This document shows positions 18,682-28,386 of a DNA stretch of 64,000 nucleotides, piece by piece. Numbering within the stretch: position 1 is the stretch's first letter; each line of letters begins with the position of its first letter. Under the pieces are notes generated by a model. It did not search any database, was not told the origin of the DNA, and saw only the letters and a program-made list of their open reading frames with translations. This stretch comes from an uncultured Gelidibacter sp. (GTDB lineage: Bacteria; Bacteroidota; Bacteroidia; Flavobacteriales; Flavobacteriaceae): assembly GCF_947500795.1 (NCBI RefSeq), contig NZ_CANMTE010000004.1, positions 334,216 through 398,215 on the forward strand. Reading direction: 5' to 3'. Both the position numbers and the translations under genes were made by a program.

Positions 18682-18689
18682 TAATTTTG
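18682..18689 (+). promoter_or_regulatory. Bacteroidota -7 promoter box before HYC_CC_PP gene
   Basis: TAATTTTG fits TAnnTTTG and ends 6 bp before the preferred ATG at 18696, so the transcript would be almost leaderless. This also argues against the upstream TTG start in the ORF track. Confidence 0.55.
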
Positions 18690-18695
18690 CAACGT

Positions 18696-19115
18696 ATGAA
18701 ACAATTTTTACAAAAATCAATGGCTTTTTTTATGGCATCTGTCGTTCTGATGACGACATCGTCATTTGCTGTTGATTTGCATTATTGTGGAGATACAATG
18801 GTCGATTTTTCATTTATGCAGCAAGTTGAAACTTGTGGCATGGAAAAACTGCCGGTCAGTACAAGTTGTGAAAATCCAGAACTTGCTGTAAAATCATGTT
18901 GTACCGACAAACAAATTGTTAAGGAAGGTCAAGATGATCTTAAAGTGTCTTTCGATACCTTAACGCTCGAGCAACAAGTTTTCATTACCTCATTTACGTA
19001 TTCTTATATCAGTCTGTTTAAAGGAACTGAATCTAACAGTGTTCCTTTTGTAGATTATGCGCCCCCCTTTATTGAACGGGATGTGCAAGTGCTGCACCAG
19101 ACTTTCTTAATTTGA
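18696..19115 (+). CDS. HYC_CC_PP family small exported protein
   Basis: I start at ATG 18696 (MKQFLQKSM) because the promoter-like box lies upstream of it and the signal peptide (MAFFMASVVLMTTSSFA) follows directly. The mature protein shows the three landmarks of the family: LHYCGD, KSCCTDK and YAPPF. Its cysteines could bind metal. The role is unknown, but these proteins are repeatedly found beside Bacteroidota heavy-metal efflux genes. Here it heads the copper island, 131 bp before cusA. Confidence 0.85.
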   Translation: MKQFLQKSMAFFMASVVLMTTSSFAVDLHYCGDTMVDFSFMQQVETCGMEKLPVSTSCENPELAVKSCCTDKQIVKEGQDDLKVSFDTLTLEQQVFITSFTYSYISLFKGTESNSVPFVDYAPPFIERDVQVLHQTFLI

Positions 19116-19246
19116 TTTATTAGTCAGTCCTGATCTATATCAGGAAAACAAGCCCTACGTCATTACCGTTTTGGGCACGTTTTGTTAACCCTATTTCAAT
19201 AGTTTTAACTTAACCGCTTTGTTTAACTGTCTAATAATTACCACTC

Positions 19247-22200
19247 ATGCTCAATAAAAGCATCAAATTTCTAATAGAAAATAAATTAGTAGCTGTACTC
19301 CTTTTAACCTTATTCGTTGGTTGGGGATTAGTCAACGCACCTTTAGATATAAATACTGGTTTCTTACCCTCTGACCCCGTATCCGTAGATGCTATTCCGG
19401 ATATTGGAGAAAACCAGCAAATTGTATTTACCAAATGGGACGGGCGTTCTCCACAAGATATTGAAGACCAAATCACCTACCCTCTTACAACGTCGTTGTT
19501 AGGAATTTCAGGCGTAAAAACTATTCGTAGTTCTTCAATGTTCGGTTTTTCGAGCATTTATATCATTTTTGAAGAAGATGTTGAATTTTATTGGTCCCGC
19601 AGCCGAATCCTTGAAAAGCTAAATTCACTACCTGCGAATCTATTGCCAGAGGATGTGAATCCTGCTTTAGGACCAGATGCAACAGGATTGGGCCAAGTAT
19701 TTTGGTACACTTTAGAAGGTCGTGATAAAGACGGCAACGTTACCGGCGGTTGGGATCTTCATGAGCTGCGCAGTATTCAAGATTATTATGTGAAATACGG
19801 ATTGTCTTCTGCAAGTGGTGTTTCTGAAGTGGCTTCTATTGGTGGTTATGTTCAGGAATATCAAATTGATGTGGACCCTGAAAAGATGCGTCAGTACAAT
19901 ATCGGCTTGAGCGCTATTGTAAAAGCGGTTAAGGAAAGTAATCAAGATATTGGAGCGCAGACCTTGGAAATTAATCAGGCGGAATATTTAGTGCGTGGTC
20001 TTGGTTATGTAAAATCGGTGGCTGATATCGAAAATGCGGTGGTGACTTCAGAAAATTTCACCTCTATTAGAATCAAGGATATTGCCAATGTCAACCTCGG
20101 GCCGCAAGCCAGACGTGGGATTTTAGATAAAGAAGGCGCTGAAGTTGTGGGTGGTGTTGTCGTTGCCAGATATGGTGCCAATCCATTAGAAGTTATCAAT
20201 AATGTTAAAGATCAGATTGCAGATTTATCTTCCGGACTACCAAGTAAAACATTATCGGATGGACGCACCTCACAAATAACTATTGTGCCATTCTACGATC
20301 GCTCTGAACTAATTCAGGAAACCTTATACACGCTTAACGAAGCACTTATTCTTGAAATCCTGATCACCATTTTGGTGATTATCGTGATGGTCTTCAACTT
20401 ACGGGCTTCCATCCTTATTTCAGGTTTATTGCCGGTGGCCGTTTTGATGGTATTTATTACGATGAAACTGTTTAATGTGGATGCCAACATTGTAGCCCTT
20501 TCAGGTATTGCGATTGCGATTGGCACCATGGTGGATGTAGGTGTGATTCTCGCCGAAAACATGATCCGACACATCGAAAGTGAAAAGTTACGCCTTCGAG
20601 AAGATGGCACGGAATACACCACAAACGAAATCATTTACAATGCGACCACTGAAGTTTCTGGAGCTATATTAACTGCGGTGTTAACCACAATTATCAGTTT
20701 TATTCCGGTATTTACGATGATAGGTGCGGAAGGCAAATTATTCCGCCCGTTAGCATTTACCAAAACCATGGCGCTTACAGCATCATTGATTGTGGCACTG
20801 TTCTTAATTCCGCCTTTTGCTGCGTTTTTGTTCAGAAAAAGCAATATTATGGAGCGCACCAAATACATCATGAATGGCGTTCTGATAATTCTGGGTATAA
20901 CCGCAATTGCTTACGGCTTTTGGCTTGGAAGTATTTTGATAGCATTTGGAATTGTAGGAATTTTAAGCATCCGAAATGTGGTTACTGAGAAGCGTGCCAA
21001 CCTGATTAAAATTATCATTTCAGTTATAGCGATTGTCGTTTTACTGGCAGAATATTGGCGACCGCTCGGATTTGATCGCAGCATCATCATGAACTTGATC
21101 TTTGTGGGCATTATTTGCTTTGGATTGCTTGGCGTGTTCTCCATTTTCCAGAGGTATTACCACGCTATTTTAAGCTGGGCACTTCAAAATCGATTACTGT
21201 TTTTAATCATCCCAACTACCGTTTTGATTTTAGGCTTCATCATTATGCGTAATACCGGCAAGGAATTTATGCCAGCACTTAATGAAGGCTCCTTTTTATT
21301 AATGCCAACCTCCCTACCTCACGCCGGTGTAGAAGAAAATAAACGTGTTTTACAACAGCTCGATATGGCTGTAGCGAGCATCCCTGAGATTGAAACTGTA
21401 GTCGGTAAAGCGGGTAGAACAGAATCTGCTTTAGACCCTGCGCCACTTTCCATGTATGAAAATGTGATTATTTACAAGTCCGAATACATGCGAAATGCTG
21501 ATGGTGACAGACAACGCTATCAAGTTAATGACGATGGATTTTATGTCATGAAAAACAAACGCCTATTCCACAATACCAATAGTGATGTCAGCGATGATGC
21601 TCTGGAAAATGCTCGTAATAAGGGACTACTTTCCACAGCAATAACAGTATCAGATAAAGACCTTATACAGGATAATGATGGCGAGTATTTCAGAAACTGG
21701 CGACCAGATATCAATAGTCCGAATGACATTTGGAACGAGATCGTAAATGTTACCAAAATACCTGGTGTGACTTCTGCACCGAAGTTACAGCCGATTGAAA
21801 CCCGATTGGTGATGTTGCAAACGGGAATGCGTGCACCAATGGGTATCAAAGTTAAAGGTCAGAATTTAGAGCAAATTGAGGCTTTTGGAATGGAATTGGA
21901 AGGCATTTTAAAACAAGCCGAAGGTGTAAAGGAACAAGCAGTGTTTGCTGATCGTATTGTTGGAAAACCGTATTTGCTGATCGATATCAAGAGAGAGCAG
22001 TTGGCACGTTACGGCATCACCATTATGGAAGTTCAGGAAATCCTACAGATTGCGGTTGGCGGAATGCCATTGACCCAAACGGTAGAAGGTCGTGAGCGTT
22101 ACGGTGTACGTGTGCGTTATCCGCGTGAGCTGCGTTCTAATCCGGAAGATATTAAAAACATTCACGTTCCTGTTGAAAAAGGAAGCCCTGTACCATTAGG

Positions 22201-23041
22201 CGAGTTGGTAGATATTAGATATGAACAAGGTCCTATGGTTATTAAAAGTGAAGACACGTTCTTAATCGGCTATGTACTATTTGATAAACTTGACGGGTTT
22301 GCAGAAGTTGATGTGGTAGAAAATGCACAAGCCCTCATTCAAAAACACATTGATAATGGCGACTTGGTAGTGCCGCAAGGCATCAGTTACCGATTTACGG
22401 GGACTTATGAAAACCAGCTTCGCGCCGAAAAGACATTATCCGTGGTCGTGCCCTTAGCCCTATTAATTATTTTTGTTATTCTCTATTTCCAATTCCGCTC
22501 AGTATCTACATCGTTAATGGTGTTTACTGGAATTACGGTAGCTTTTGCTGGCGGATTCATCATGATCTGGTTGTATGGACAGGATTGGTTCTTCAATTTC
22601 AACATTTTTGGAGAAAACATGCGCGACCTGTTTAATATGAAAACCATCAACCTAAGTGTCGCGGTGTGGGTCGGATTTATTGCGCTTTTTGGTATTGCTA
22701 CCGATGATGGCGTGGTCATGGCCACGTACCTCACCCAAACGTTTGAAAGAGAGCAACCAACCGATAAAAAAGGCATTAGACGTGCTACTTTAGAAGCGGC
22801 AGGCAATAGAATTCGTCCGTGTTTAATGACCACAGTAACCACGGTGCTCGCTTTATTACCGGTATTGACCTCAACAGGAAAAGGAAGCGATATCATGATC
22901 CCAATGGCCATTCCTATTTTTGGCGGGATGTTGATAGACACGACCTCTTACTTCTTGGTTCCTGTTCTCTACAGTTGGAAAAAAGAACGTGAAGCAAAAA
23001 GACAACTTAAAAAGGAATCAAAAACACTAATTACTGAATAA
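19247..23041 (+). CDS. cusA: CusA/CzcA-type heavy-metal RND efflux pump
   Basis: 1264 aa inner-membrane proton-driven pump of the heavy-metal RND class: AIPDIGENQQIVFTKWDGRSPQDIEDQITYPL, GIAIAIGTMVDVGVILAENM, and a C-terminal half with TFEREQP and RIRPCLMTTVTTVLALLPVLTSTG. It is about 200 residues longer than E. coli CusA (about 1047 aa). Part of the excess is a block of extra hydrophobic segments at about residues 530-640, between the usual TM6 and the second half. The gene overlaps the following TolC gene by one base (taATG). Copper or silver is the likely substrate, given the neighbours. The CusB-like adaptor is 9 kb downstream. Confidence 0.93.
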   Translation: MLNKSIKFLIENKLVAVLLLTLFVGWGLVNAPLDINTGFLPSDPVSVDAIPDIGENQQIVFTKWDGRSPQDIEDQITYPLTTSLLGISGVKTIRSSSMFGFSSIYIIFEEDVEFYWSRSRILEKLNSLPANLLPEDVNPALGPDATGLGQVFWYTLEGRDKDGNVTGGWDLHELRSIQDYYVKYGLSSASGVSEVASIGGYVQEYQIDVDPEKMRQYNIGLSAIVKAVKESNQDIGAQTLEINQAEYLVRGLGYVKSVADIENAVVTSENFTSIRIKDIANVNLGPQARRGILDKEGAEVVGGVVVARYGANPLEVINNVKDQIADLSSGLPSKTLSDGRTSQITIVPFYDRSELIQETLYTLNEALILEILITILVIIVMVFNLRASILISGLLPVAVLMVFITMKLFNVDANIVALSGIAIAIGTMVDVGVILAENMIRHIESEKLRLREDGTEYTTNEIIYNATTEVSGAILTAVLTTIISFIPVFTMIGAEGKLFRPLAFTKTMALTASLIVALFLIPPFAAFLFRKSNIMERTKYIMNGVLIILGITAIAYGFWLGSILIAFGIVGILSIRNVVTEKRANLIKIIISVIAIVVLLAEYWRPLGFDRSIIMNLIFVGIICFGLLGVFSIFQRYYHAILSWALQNRLLFLIIPTTVLILGFIIMRNTGKEFMPALNEGSFLLMPTSLPHAGVEENKRVLQQLDMAVASIPEIETVVGKAGRTESALDPAPLSMYENVIIYKSEYMRNADGDRQRYQVNDDGFYVMKNKRLFHNTNSDVSDDALENARNKGLLSTAITVSDKDLIQDNDGEYFRNWRPDINSPNDIWNEIVNVTKIPGVTSAPKLQPIETRLVMLQTGMRAPMGIKVKGQNLEQIEAFGMELEGILKQAEGVKEQAVFADRIVGKPYLLIDIKREQLARYGITIMEVQEILQIAVGGMPLTQTVEGRERYGVRVRYPRELRSNPEDIKNIHVPVEKGSPVPLGELVDIRYEQGPMVIKSEDTFLIGYVLFDKLDGFAEVDVVENAQALIQKHIDNGDLVVPQGISYRFTGTYENQLRAEKTLSVVVPLALLIIFVILYFQFRSVSTSLMVFTGITVAFAGGFIMIWLYGQDWFFNFNIFGENMRDLFNMKTINLSVAVWVGFIALFGIATDDGVVMATYLTQTFEREQPTDKKGIRRATLEAAGNRIRPCLMTTVTTVLALLPVLTSTGKGSDIMIPMAIPIFGGMLIDTTSYFLVPVLYSWKKEREAKRQLKKESKTLITE

Positions 23042-24270
23042 TGAGCAACAAGAATAAATATATCGTCCTCTTTATCTGCTTTGCATTGGGCCTGTCGTCA
23101 TTCAACAGTTATGGTCAAGATTTGCAATCGTATATTGAAGAAGCCATTGCCAACAACCCTGAGATTCAGAAAGTGGATTTGCAATATAAAATCGCTACTG
23201 AAAAGATCAAGGAAGTCAATAGCTTACCTAACACTGAATTTAATTTTGGTGTGATGGCCATAGCGCCAGAAGTAGAGATGCCTATGGAACGTTTTAGAGT
23301 TTCTGTAATGCAAATGTTGCCTTGGTTTGGCACCATCACCTCGAGAGAAAATTATGCATCAGCGATGGCAGATGCACAATATGTGGAGGTGACCATCGCC
23401 AAACGAAAACTGGCACTTTCAGTCTCCCAACTGTATTATACGCTTTATGAAATTAGAGCAAAGCAGGCGGTACTTCAGAAGAACATTGCGCTTTTAGAGA
23501 CTTATGAGCGACTTGCCCTAACCTCTTTGGAAGTCAATAAGGCTTCTGCCGTTGATGTGTTGAAATTACAAATTAGACAGAACGAATTACAACAGGAAAT
23601 TGACGTTTTAGATCAGCAGAACAAAGGCATACAGGCAGCAATGAACAGCTTATTGAATAAACCTTATGATGCAGCAGTTGAGGTGTCAGAAGCGTTGGAA
23701 ATTCCAGAAAACGATATCATTTTTAGTTACGATAGTTTAGCGGTCAACCCTGAATTGCTCAAATATGATAAATTGTACCAATCTGTTGAACAGTCAGAAT
23801 TGATGAACCTAAAGGAAAGTGTTCCAATAATCGGGCTTGGTGTAGAATATATCAACCAGGAAAAGAGTCCGATGAGTACGAGTTCTTACCAAGATATGGT
23901 GATGCCTATGGTTTCGTTATCCATCCCTATATTTAATAACACTTATAAATCGAGAACGAGACAAAATACGCTTCAAAAACAGGAAATACAATCGCAAAAA
24001 GATGAGCGTTTGAATATGTTGACCGCCGATTTGTCTAAGGCCATTTCGCAGCGTAACCAATCTCGCATAAAATTCAACAGTCAGCAAAAAAACCTGAAGC
24101 AGGCTGAAGATGCGGAAGGCATCCTCATTAAAAATTATGAAACAGGCACTATCGATTTTAATGATGTTTTAGACATTCAGGAGTTGCAATTAAAATTTCA
24201 AATGAATCAAATTGAATCGATCAACATGTATTATGTACAGTCGGCCATCATCAACTATTTAGTTCACTAA
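23041..24270 (+). CDS. TolC/CusC-family outer-membrane efflux protein
   Basis: 409 aa with a signal peptide (ending SFNSYGQ) and long alpha-helical regions typical of the TolC periplasmic tunnel, with a TolC-like repeat structure (QSYIEEAIANNPEIQKVDLQYKIA, LALTSLEVNKASAVDVLKLQIRQNELQQEID, EGILIKNYETGTIDFNDVLDIQELQL). It is coupled to cusA by a one-base overlap and should form the outer-membrane exit of the tripartite pump. Confidence 0.92.
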   Translation: MSNKNKYIVLFICFALGLSSFNSYGQDLQSYIEEAIANNPEIQKVDLQYKIATEKIKEVNSLPNTEFNFGVMAIAPEVEMPMERFRVSVMQMLPWFGTITSRENYASAMADAQYVEVTIAKRKLALSVSQLYYTLYEIRAKQAVLQKNIALLETYERLALTSLEVNKASAVDVLKLQIRQNELQQEIDVLDQQNKGIQAAMNSLLNKPYDAAVEVSEALEIPENDIIFSYDSLAVNPELLKYDKLYQSVEQSELMNLKESVPIIGLGVEYINQEKSPMSTSSYQDMVMPMVSLSIPIFNNTYKSRTRQNTLQKQEIQSQKDERLNMLTADLSKAISQRNQSRIKFNSQQKNLKQAEDAEGILIKNYETGTIDFNDVLDIQELQLKFQMNQIESINMYYVQSAIINYLVH

Positions 24271-24272
24271 TT

Positions 24273-24839
24273 ATGATAAAAGACTTCTACATCAAAAATA
24301 TGGTTTGCGATCGCTGCATTAAGGTGTTACGAGATGAACTGAATGCTCACACTATCGAACTCCTTAACATTGAATTAGGGCGAATCACTTTGGATGTACA
24401 AGACTCAGACACCACAGAAATTTTGGTATCCATATTAGATAAAAATGGGTTTTCATTAATTGACAATCCTGAACTACATCTTGTAGAACAAATAAAAATT
24501 GAACTCATTCAGTTGTTGAAACATTTACCATTACAAATTGAGCAAAAGCTATCCTCCTATTTAGAATCTAAGCTTCACAAGGATTATTTTAAAATGAGCA
24601 AACTTTTCTCAACTAACGAAAGTGTCACCATAGAAAAATATTTTATCAAATTAAAAATAGAAAAAGTGAAAGAGCTGATTCAAAATCAAGCATTGAATTT
24701 TACAGAAATCAGCCAATTGCTCAATTATAGCAACATCAATCACCTGAGCCGACAGTTTAAGAGAGAAACAGGCATGAGTTTGTCAGAGTATAAATCGGCA
24801 CAGAAAAACGACAGAACCTCTTTGGACCAAATTGTATAA
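24273..24839 (+). CDS. HMA-like domain fused to AraC-type helix-turn-helix regulator
   Basis: 188 aa, 2 bp after tolC. The N-terminal ~65 residues look like a heavy-metal-associated ferredoxin fold, with the metal site NMVCDRCIK (MxCxxC type) at about residues 9-17. The C-terminal ~80 residues form an AraC-type DNA-binding domain (FTEISQLLNYSNINHLSRQFKRETGMSLSEYK). The fusion suggests a copper- or silver-sensing activator in which the metal domain replaces the usual ligand domain. Location inside the copper operon supports that. Sensing is inferred, not shown. Confidence 0.85.
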   Translation: MIKDFYIKNMVCDRCIKVLRDELNAHTIELLNIELGRITLDVQDSDTTEILVSILDKNGFSLIDNPELHLVEQIKIELIQLLKHLPLQIEQKLSSYLESKLHKDYFKMSKLFSTNESVTIEKYFIKLKIEKVKELIQNQALNFTEISQLLNYSNINHLSRQFKRETGMSLSEYKSAQKNDRTSLDQIV

Positions 24840-24881
24840 CAATCAGCCAAGATTATGAAACAAAGTATTGAATATCAATTG

Positions 24882-24889
24882 TAATTTTG
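24882..24889 (+). promoter_or_regulatory. Bacteroidota -7 promoter box before multicopper oxidase
   Basis: TAATTTTG lies 14 bp before the ATG at 24904, and a TTG lies upstream in ttg-aatatc. The box falls inside the N-terminal extension of the ORF track entry (TTG 24868), which supports the later ATG start. Confidence 0.5.
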
Positions 24890-24903
24890 AAAAAACTAAT
24901 CTT

Positions 24904-27315
24904 ATGAGAACATTAAATCTAGTATTTATTCTCACGCTTTTGGGGCTGAATGGCACAGTTGCGCAACAGCTTGAAGGTAACGTTGATAATTTACCCGTAC
25001 AAGAACACAGGCTGACCATTAGGGAAGCTGTGGTTTCTAAAACTGATAAAGAAGTTAAAGCAATGACGGTTAACGGAAGTATCCCTGGGCCAACCCTTGA
25101 ATTTACTGAAGGTGAATATGCGGTGATTTACGTAACAAATGAGATGAGCGTAGAAACGTCCATTCATTGGCACGGCTTGTTGTTACCCAATTTTATGGAC
25201 GGCGTGCCATATTTAACCACGCCACCTATTAAACCAGGAACCACCTTTAAATATGAGTTTCCCTTGCGACAATCCGGCACCTATTGGTACCATTCGCATA
25301 CCATGTTACAGGAACAAAGCGGTGTGTTCGGATCTTTGGTCATTCATCCAAAAGAAAGAACATTAGCGTATGATACTGATTTAGTAGTGATGCTTTCTGA
25401 TTGGACTAATGAGCAACCTAAAGATGTGATGCGCAATTTGAAACGGGGCAATGAGTGGTACCAAATGAAAAAAGGCACCTCTACCCCCTTAAATCAGGTT
25501 ATTGCTCGAGGCGCCTTTGGTTCGCAACTCAACTTTTGGAAACAGCGCATGGAAGGAGCTGATATAGCCGATGTATATTACCCTGCATTTTTAATTAATG
25601 GCGAACCTACTAAGGAGTATCCAAATTTTAAGCCGGGAGAAAAGGTGCGTTTACGCATTATAAATGGCTCTGCTTCGTCTCAATTTTGGATGACTTTTGG
25701 TGGCGAAGCACCACTTTTAGTATCTGCAGATGGTTTGGATGTGGTGCCTGTGGCGCGCTCCAAATCGTTTATTGCAACGGCAGAGACTTACGATTTTATC
25801 ATCACCATTCCTGAAGATGGGAAAGTTGAATTTAAGGCCATGGCGCAAGATGGGTCTGGCACCGCAACGGCATATTTTGGAGAGGGCAATCTGCTTCCGG
25901 CAGAAACCTTGAGTCCGCCAGACAAAATAAAAATGATGCAAGACATGGCAAAGATGGATATGAAGATGGGCGCCCATGCCATAAAATTCCAACCTAAAAA
26001 AGATGAGCGTCATGAAATGAAAGAAGAATACGGAATGAAAATGGATCATGGCAGCATGGCAATGCCAAAAGATGATAAAAAGACAGCACCCATGGATCAT
26101 TCAAAAATGGATCACGATACTATGACAAAATCAAAAGATTCTTCCACCACAAAAAAAATGGATCATTCTAAAATGAACCACGACAACATGGAGATGCCTA
26201 AAGATTCTGCCACCACCAAGGACATGGACCATAGTAAAATGGACCATTCCAAACCTAAAGAAGATCCTGCCGGAATGGATATGGAGGGTATGGACAAGGG
26301 GCCTCAGTACACTTACGATTATTTGAAATCGGCTGAAAAAACCACCTATGATACCAACCTGCCCGTAAAAGAGATTTTGTTAAATCTTACCGGGAATATG
26401 CAACGCTATATTTGGAGCATGAACGGTGTGCCGTTAAGCGAGGCCGATAACATAAAGATAAAAAGTAGTGAGGTTACCCGCATCACTTTTAATAACCTGA
26501 CCATGATGCACCATCCGATGCATCTTCACGGCCATTTTTTCAGGGTTATTAATGAAAATGGCGATTATTCACCTCTAAAACATACGGTGAATGTCCCGCC
26601 AATGGAAGAAGTAACCATCGAATTTAGTGGCAATGATGGGGATGAAAACGGCGATTGGTTTTTTCACTGTCACATTCTTTACCATATGATGAGCGGGATG
26701 GCACGTATTGTGAGTTATGATACACCTCGCGACTCAAGGATGGAACAACACCCTGTAACACATTTAATCAACGAGGCGGATCAGTATTACACCTGGTCGC
26801 TTTTAGATGTGGCCTCCCATATGGCTGAATTTAATTTTGTGGCTTCAAATCTCCGTAATCAATTTAATGTATCAGCGGAATATGGCTGGAATGAAAATTT
26901 AGAGGCCGAAGTAACCTATGAGCGTTATTTACATGATTATTTCCGAGTTTTTGTTGGGGTCAATGTTGAAAATGAACTAGAGGATAGTTTGGACGAGATC
27001 AATACCACGGCCATTGCAGGGATCCGATTTTTAACCCCATACTTATTCAACTTGGATGTGCGAATGGACAGCAAACTTAGACCACAAATCAGTTTGAGCC
27101 GAGAACTGTTGGTATTCCCAAGAACCGCCATTTTTGGCAATTATGAATATCAAGCAGATTTTGGTTGGGTAGACCCTCTCCCAACAGGAGAAAATTATTC
27201 CAATGAAGTCAGTTGGAATGCCGGTATAGAATATTACCTGTCACGAGATTTTTCACTTACAGCCAGTTACGATAACCGTTTTGGTGCAGGTGGTGGACTA
27301 TCACTCAGGTTTTGA
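24904..27315 (+). CDS. Multicopper oxidase (CopA type) fused to CopB-like outer-membrane barrel
   Basis: ATG 24904 precedes a good signal peptide (LVFILTLLGLNGTVAQ). Residues ~20-620 are a three-cupredoxin oxidase: HWHGLLLPNFMDG and YWYHSHTMLQEQSG at the front, HHPMHLHGHFF and FFHCHILYHMMSGM (type 1 site with Met) at the back, with a Met/His-rich insert of repeated MDHSKM-type motifs (about 345-460). The last ~180 residues (from WSLLDVASHMAEFNF) resemble the CopB outer-membrane copper protein: alternating beta strands ending in GGLSLRF, a C-terminal Phe as in outer-membrane barrels. Elsewhere CopA and CopB are separate genes. Likely task: oxidising Cu(I) and holding copper in the periplasm. 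Confidence 0.9.
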   Translation: MRTLNLVFILTLLGLNGTVAQQLEGNVDNLPVQEHRLTIREAVVSKTDKEVKAMTVNGSIPGPTLEFTEGEYAVIYVTNEMSVETSIHWHGLLLPNFMDGVPYLTTPPIKPGTTFKYEFPLRQSGTYWYHSHTMLQEQSGVFGSLVIHPKERTLAYDTDLVVMLSDWTNEQPKDVMRNLKRGNEWYQMKKGTSTPLNQVIARGAFGSQLNFWKQRMEGADIADVYYPAFLINGEPTKEYPNFKPGEKVRLRIINGSASSQFWMTFGGEAPLLVSADGLDVVPVARSKSFIATAETYDFIITIPEDGKVEFKAMAQDGSGTATAYFGEGNLLPAETLSPPDKIKMMQDMAKMDMKMGAHAIKFQPKKDERHEMKEEYGMKMDHGSMAMPKDDKKTAPMDHSKMDHDTMTKSKDSSTTKKMDHSKMNHDNMEMPKDSATTKDMDHSKMDHSKPKEDPAGMDMEGMDKGPQYTYDYLKSAEKTTYDTNLPVKEILLNLTGNMQRYIWSMNGVPLSEADNIKIKSSEVTRITFNNLTMMHHPMHLHGHFFRVINENGDYSPLKHTVNVPPMEEVTIEFSGNDGDENGDWFFHCHILYHMMSGMARIVSYDTPRDSRMEQHPVTHLINEADQYYTWSLLDVASHMAEFNFVASNLRNQFNVSAEYGWNENLEAEVTYERYLHDYFRVFVGVNVENELEDSLDEINTTAIAGIRFLTPYLFNLDVRMDSKLRPQISLSRELLVFPRTAIFGNYEYQADFGWVDPLPTGENYSNEVSWNAGIEYYLSRDFSLTASYDNRFGAGGGLSLRF

Positions 27316-27356
27316 TAAAAATTAAATAGAATTATTCACCATAAAATGTTAACCCT

Positions 27357-27743
27357 ATGAATTATTATTTTAGTAAAACCGTCAAAGGAACTTTTGAAGA
27401 AGTTATCGACAAAGTCACAAAAGGCTTGAAGGAAGAAGGTTTTGGCATTCTCACGGAAATAGATATAAAGGAAACCCTCAAGAAAAAACTCAATGTAGAT
27501 TTTAAGAACTATACAATCTTAGGTGCATGCAACCCTCCATTTGCTCATAAAGCTTTGGTGGCAGAAGATAAGATTGGGACGATGTTACCGTGCAATGTCA
27601 TTGTTCAAGAAATAGAGCCAGGTGTTATGGAGGTTGCGGCTGTAAATCCGATGGCCTCTATGCAAGCAGTAGAAAATGAAGAACTTCATGAAATTGCTTC
27701 CCAAATAACAGCACTGCTGGAAGCTATTATTGCTAAATTATAA
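27357..27743 (+). CDS. DUF302 domain protein
   Basis: 128 aa without signal peptide. The sequence YYFSKTVKGTFEEVIDKVTKGLKEEGFGILTEIDI and YTILGACNPPFAHKAL follow the DUF302 pattern. These small proteins are common beside Bacteroidota and proteobacterial metal-resistance genes and have no proven function. It sits 41 bp after the oxidase gene. Confidence 0.88.
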   Translation: MNYYFSKTVKGTFEEVIDKVTKGLKEEGFGILTEIDIKETLKKKLNVDFKNYTILGACNPPFAHKALVAEDKIGTMLPCNVIVQEIEPGVMEVAAVNPMASMQAVENEELHEIASQITALLEAIIAKL

Positions 27744-27798
27744 GAATATTAACTTAGTAATCAATTATAAATTAAAACAACCCTTAAACAATTAACAA

Positions 27799-28386
27799 AT
27801 GAAAACAATTAAAAGAAGTATTGGATCCGTAGCACTTGCCGCAACCTTAATGTTAACCGTATCGTGCAAAGACGCAAGCAAAACTGAAGCCACTACAACT
27901 AGTGAAAGTACTACTGAAAACACGGTAGCATCACAAGAATCGGTAGCCACGTCTGATAAACAAGACGCCAAAGCTGAGGTTATTTTAAAAGATTATTTTA
28001 ACTTGAAGGATGCATTGGTAGGTGATGATGGTGAAAAAGCGAAAGAATTTGGAGCGACTTTGACCAACTCATTAAAAGCTTTTGAGGTTTCAAATTATTC
28101 TGCTGACGAGCAAACCGAGTTAAAAGAAATTATAGAGGATGCAACAGAACATGCAGAGCATATTGCAGAAAGTGATATTAAACACCAACGTGAGCATTTT
28201 AAAACCTTAAGTAAAGACATCACTGATATGGTGGCTATCACAGGTACAAAAATGACTTTATATGAGCAGTTTTGCCCAATGTACGATCGTGGGTCTGCAT
28301 GGTTAAGCACCAAGGAAGAAATTAGAAATCCTTACCATGGGAGTGCAATGTTAAAATGTGGTTCAGTACAGCGTACAATCAACTAA
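27799..28386 (+). CDS. DUF3347 lipoprotein (putative copper binding)
   Basis: 195 aa with a lipoprotein signal (LMLTVSC, Cys near 23), a Ser/Thr/Glu-rich linker and a C-terminal DUF3347 domain. That domain has conserved His, Met and Cys: [43 protein letters not shown]. The same domain forms the C-terminus of the CusB protein at 32284. Periplasmic copper binding or delivery is likely. The stop codon abuts the start of the next gene. Confidence 0.87.
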   Translation: MKTIKRSIGSVALAATLMLTVSCKDASKTEATTTSESTTENTVASQESVATSDKQDAKAEVILKDYFNLKDALVGDDGEKAKEFGATLTNSLKAFEVSNYSADEQTELKEIIEDATEHAEHIAESDIKHQREHFKTLSKDITDMVAITGTKMTLYEQFCPMYDRGSAWLSTKEEIRNPYHGSAMLKCGSVQRTIN

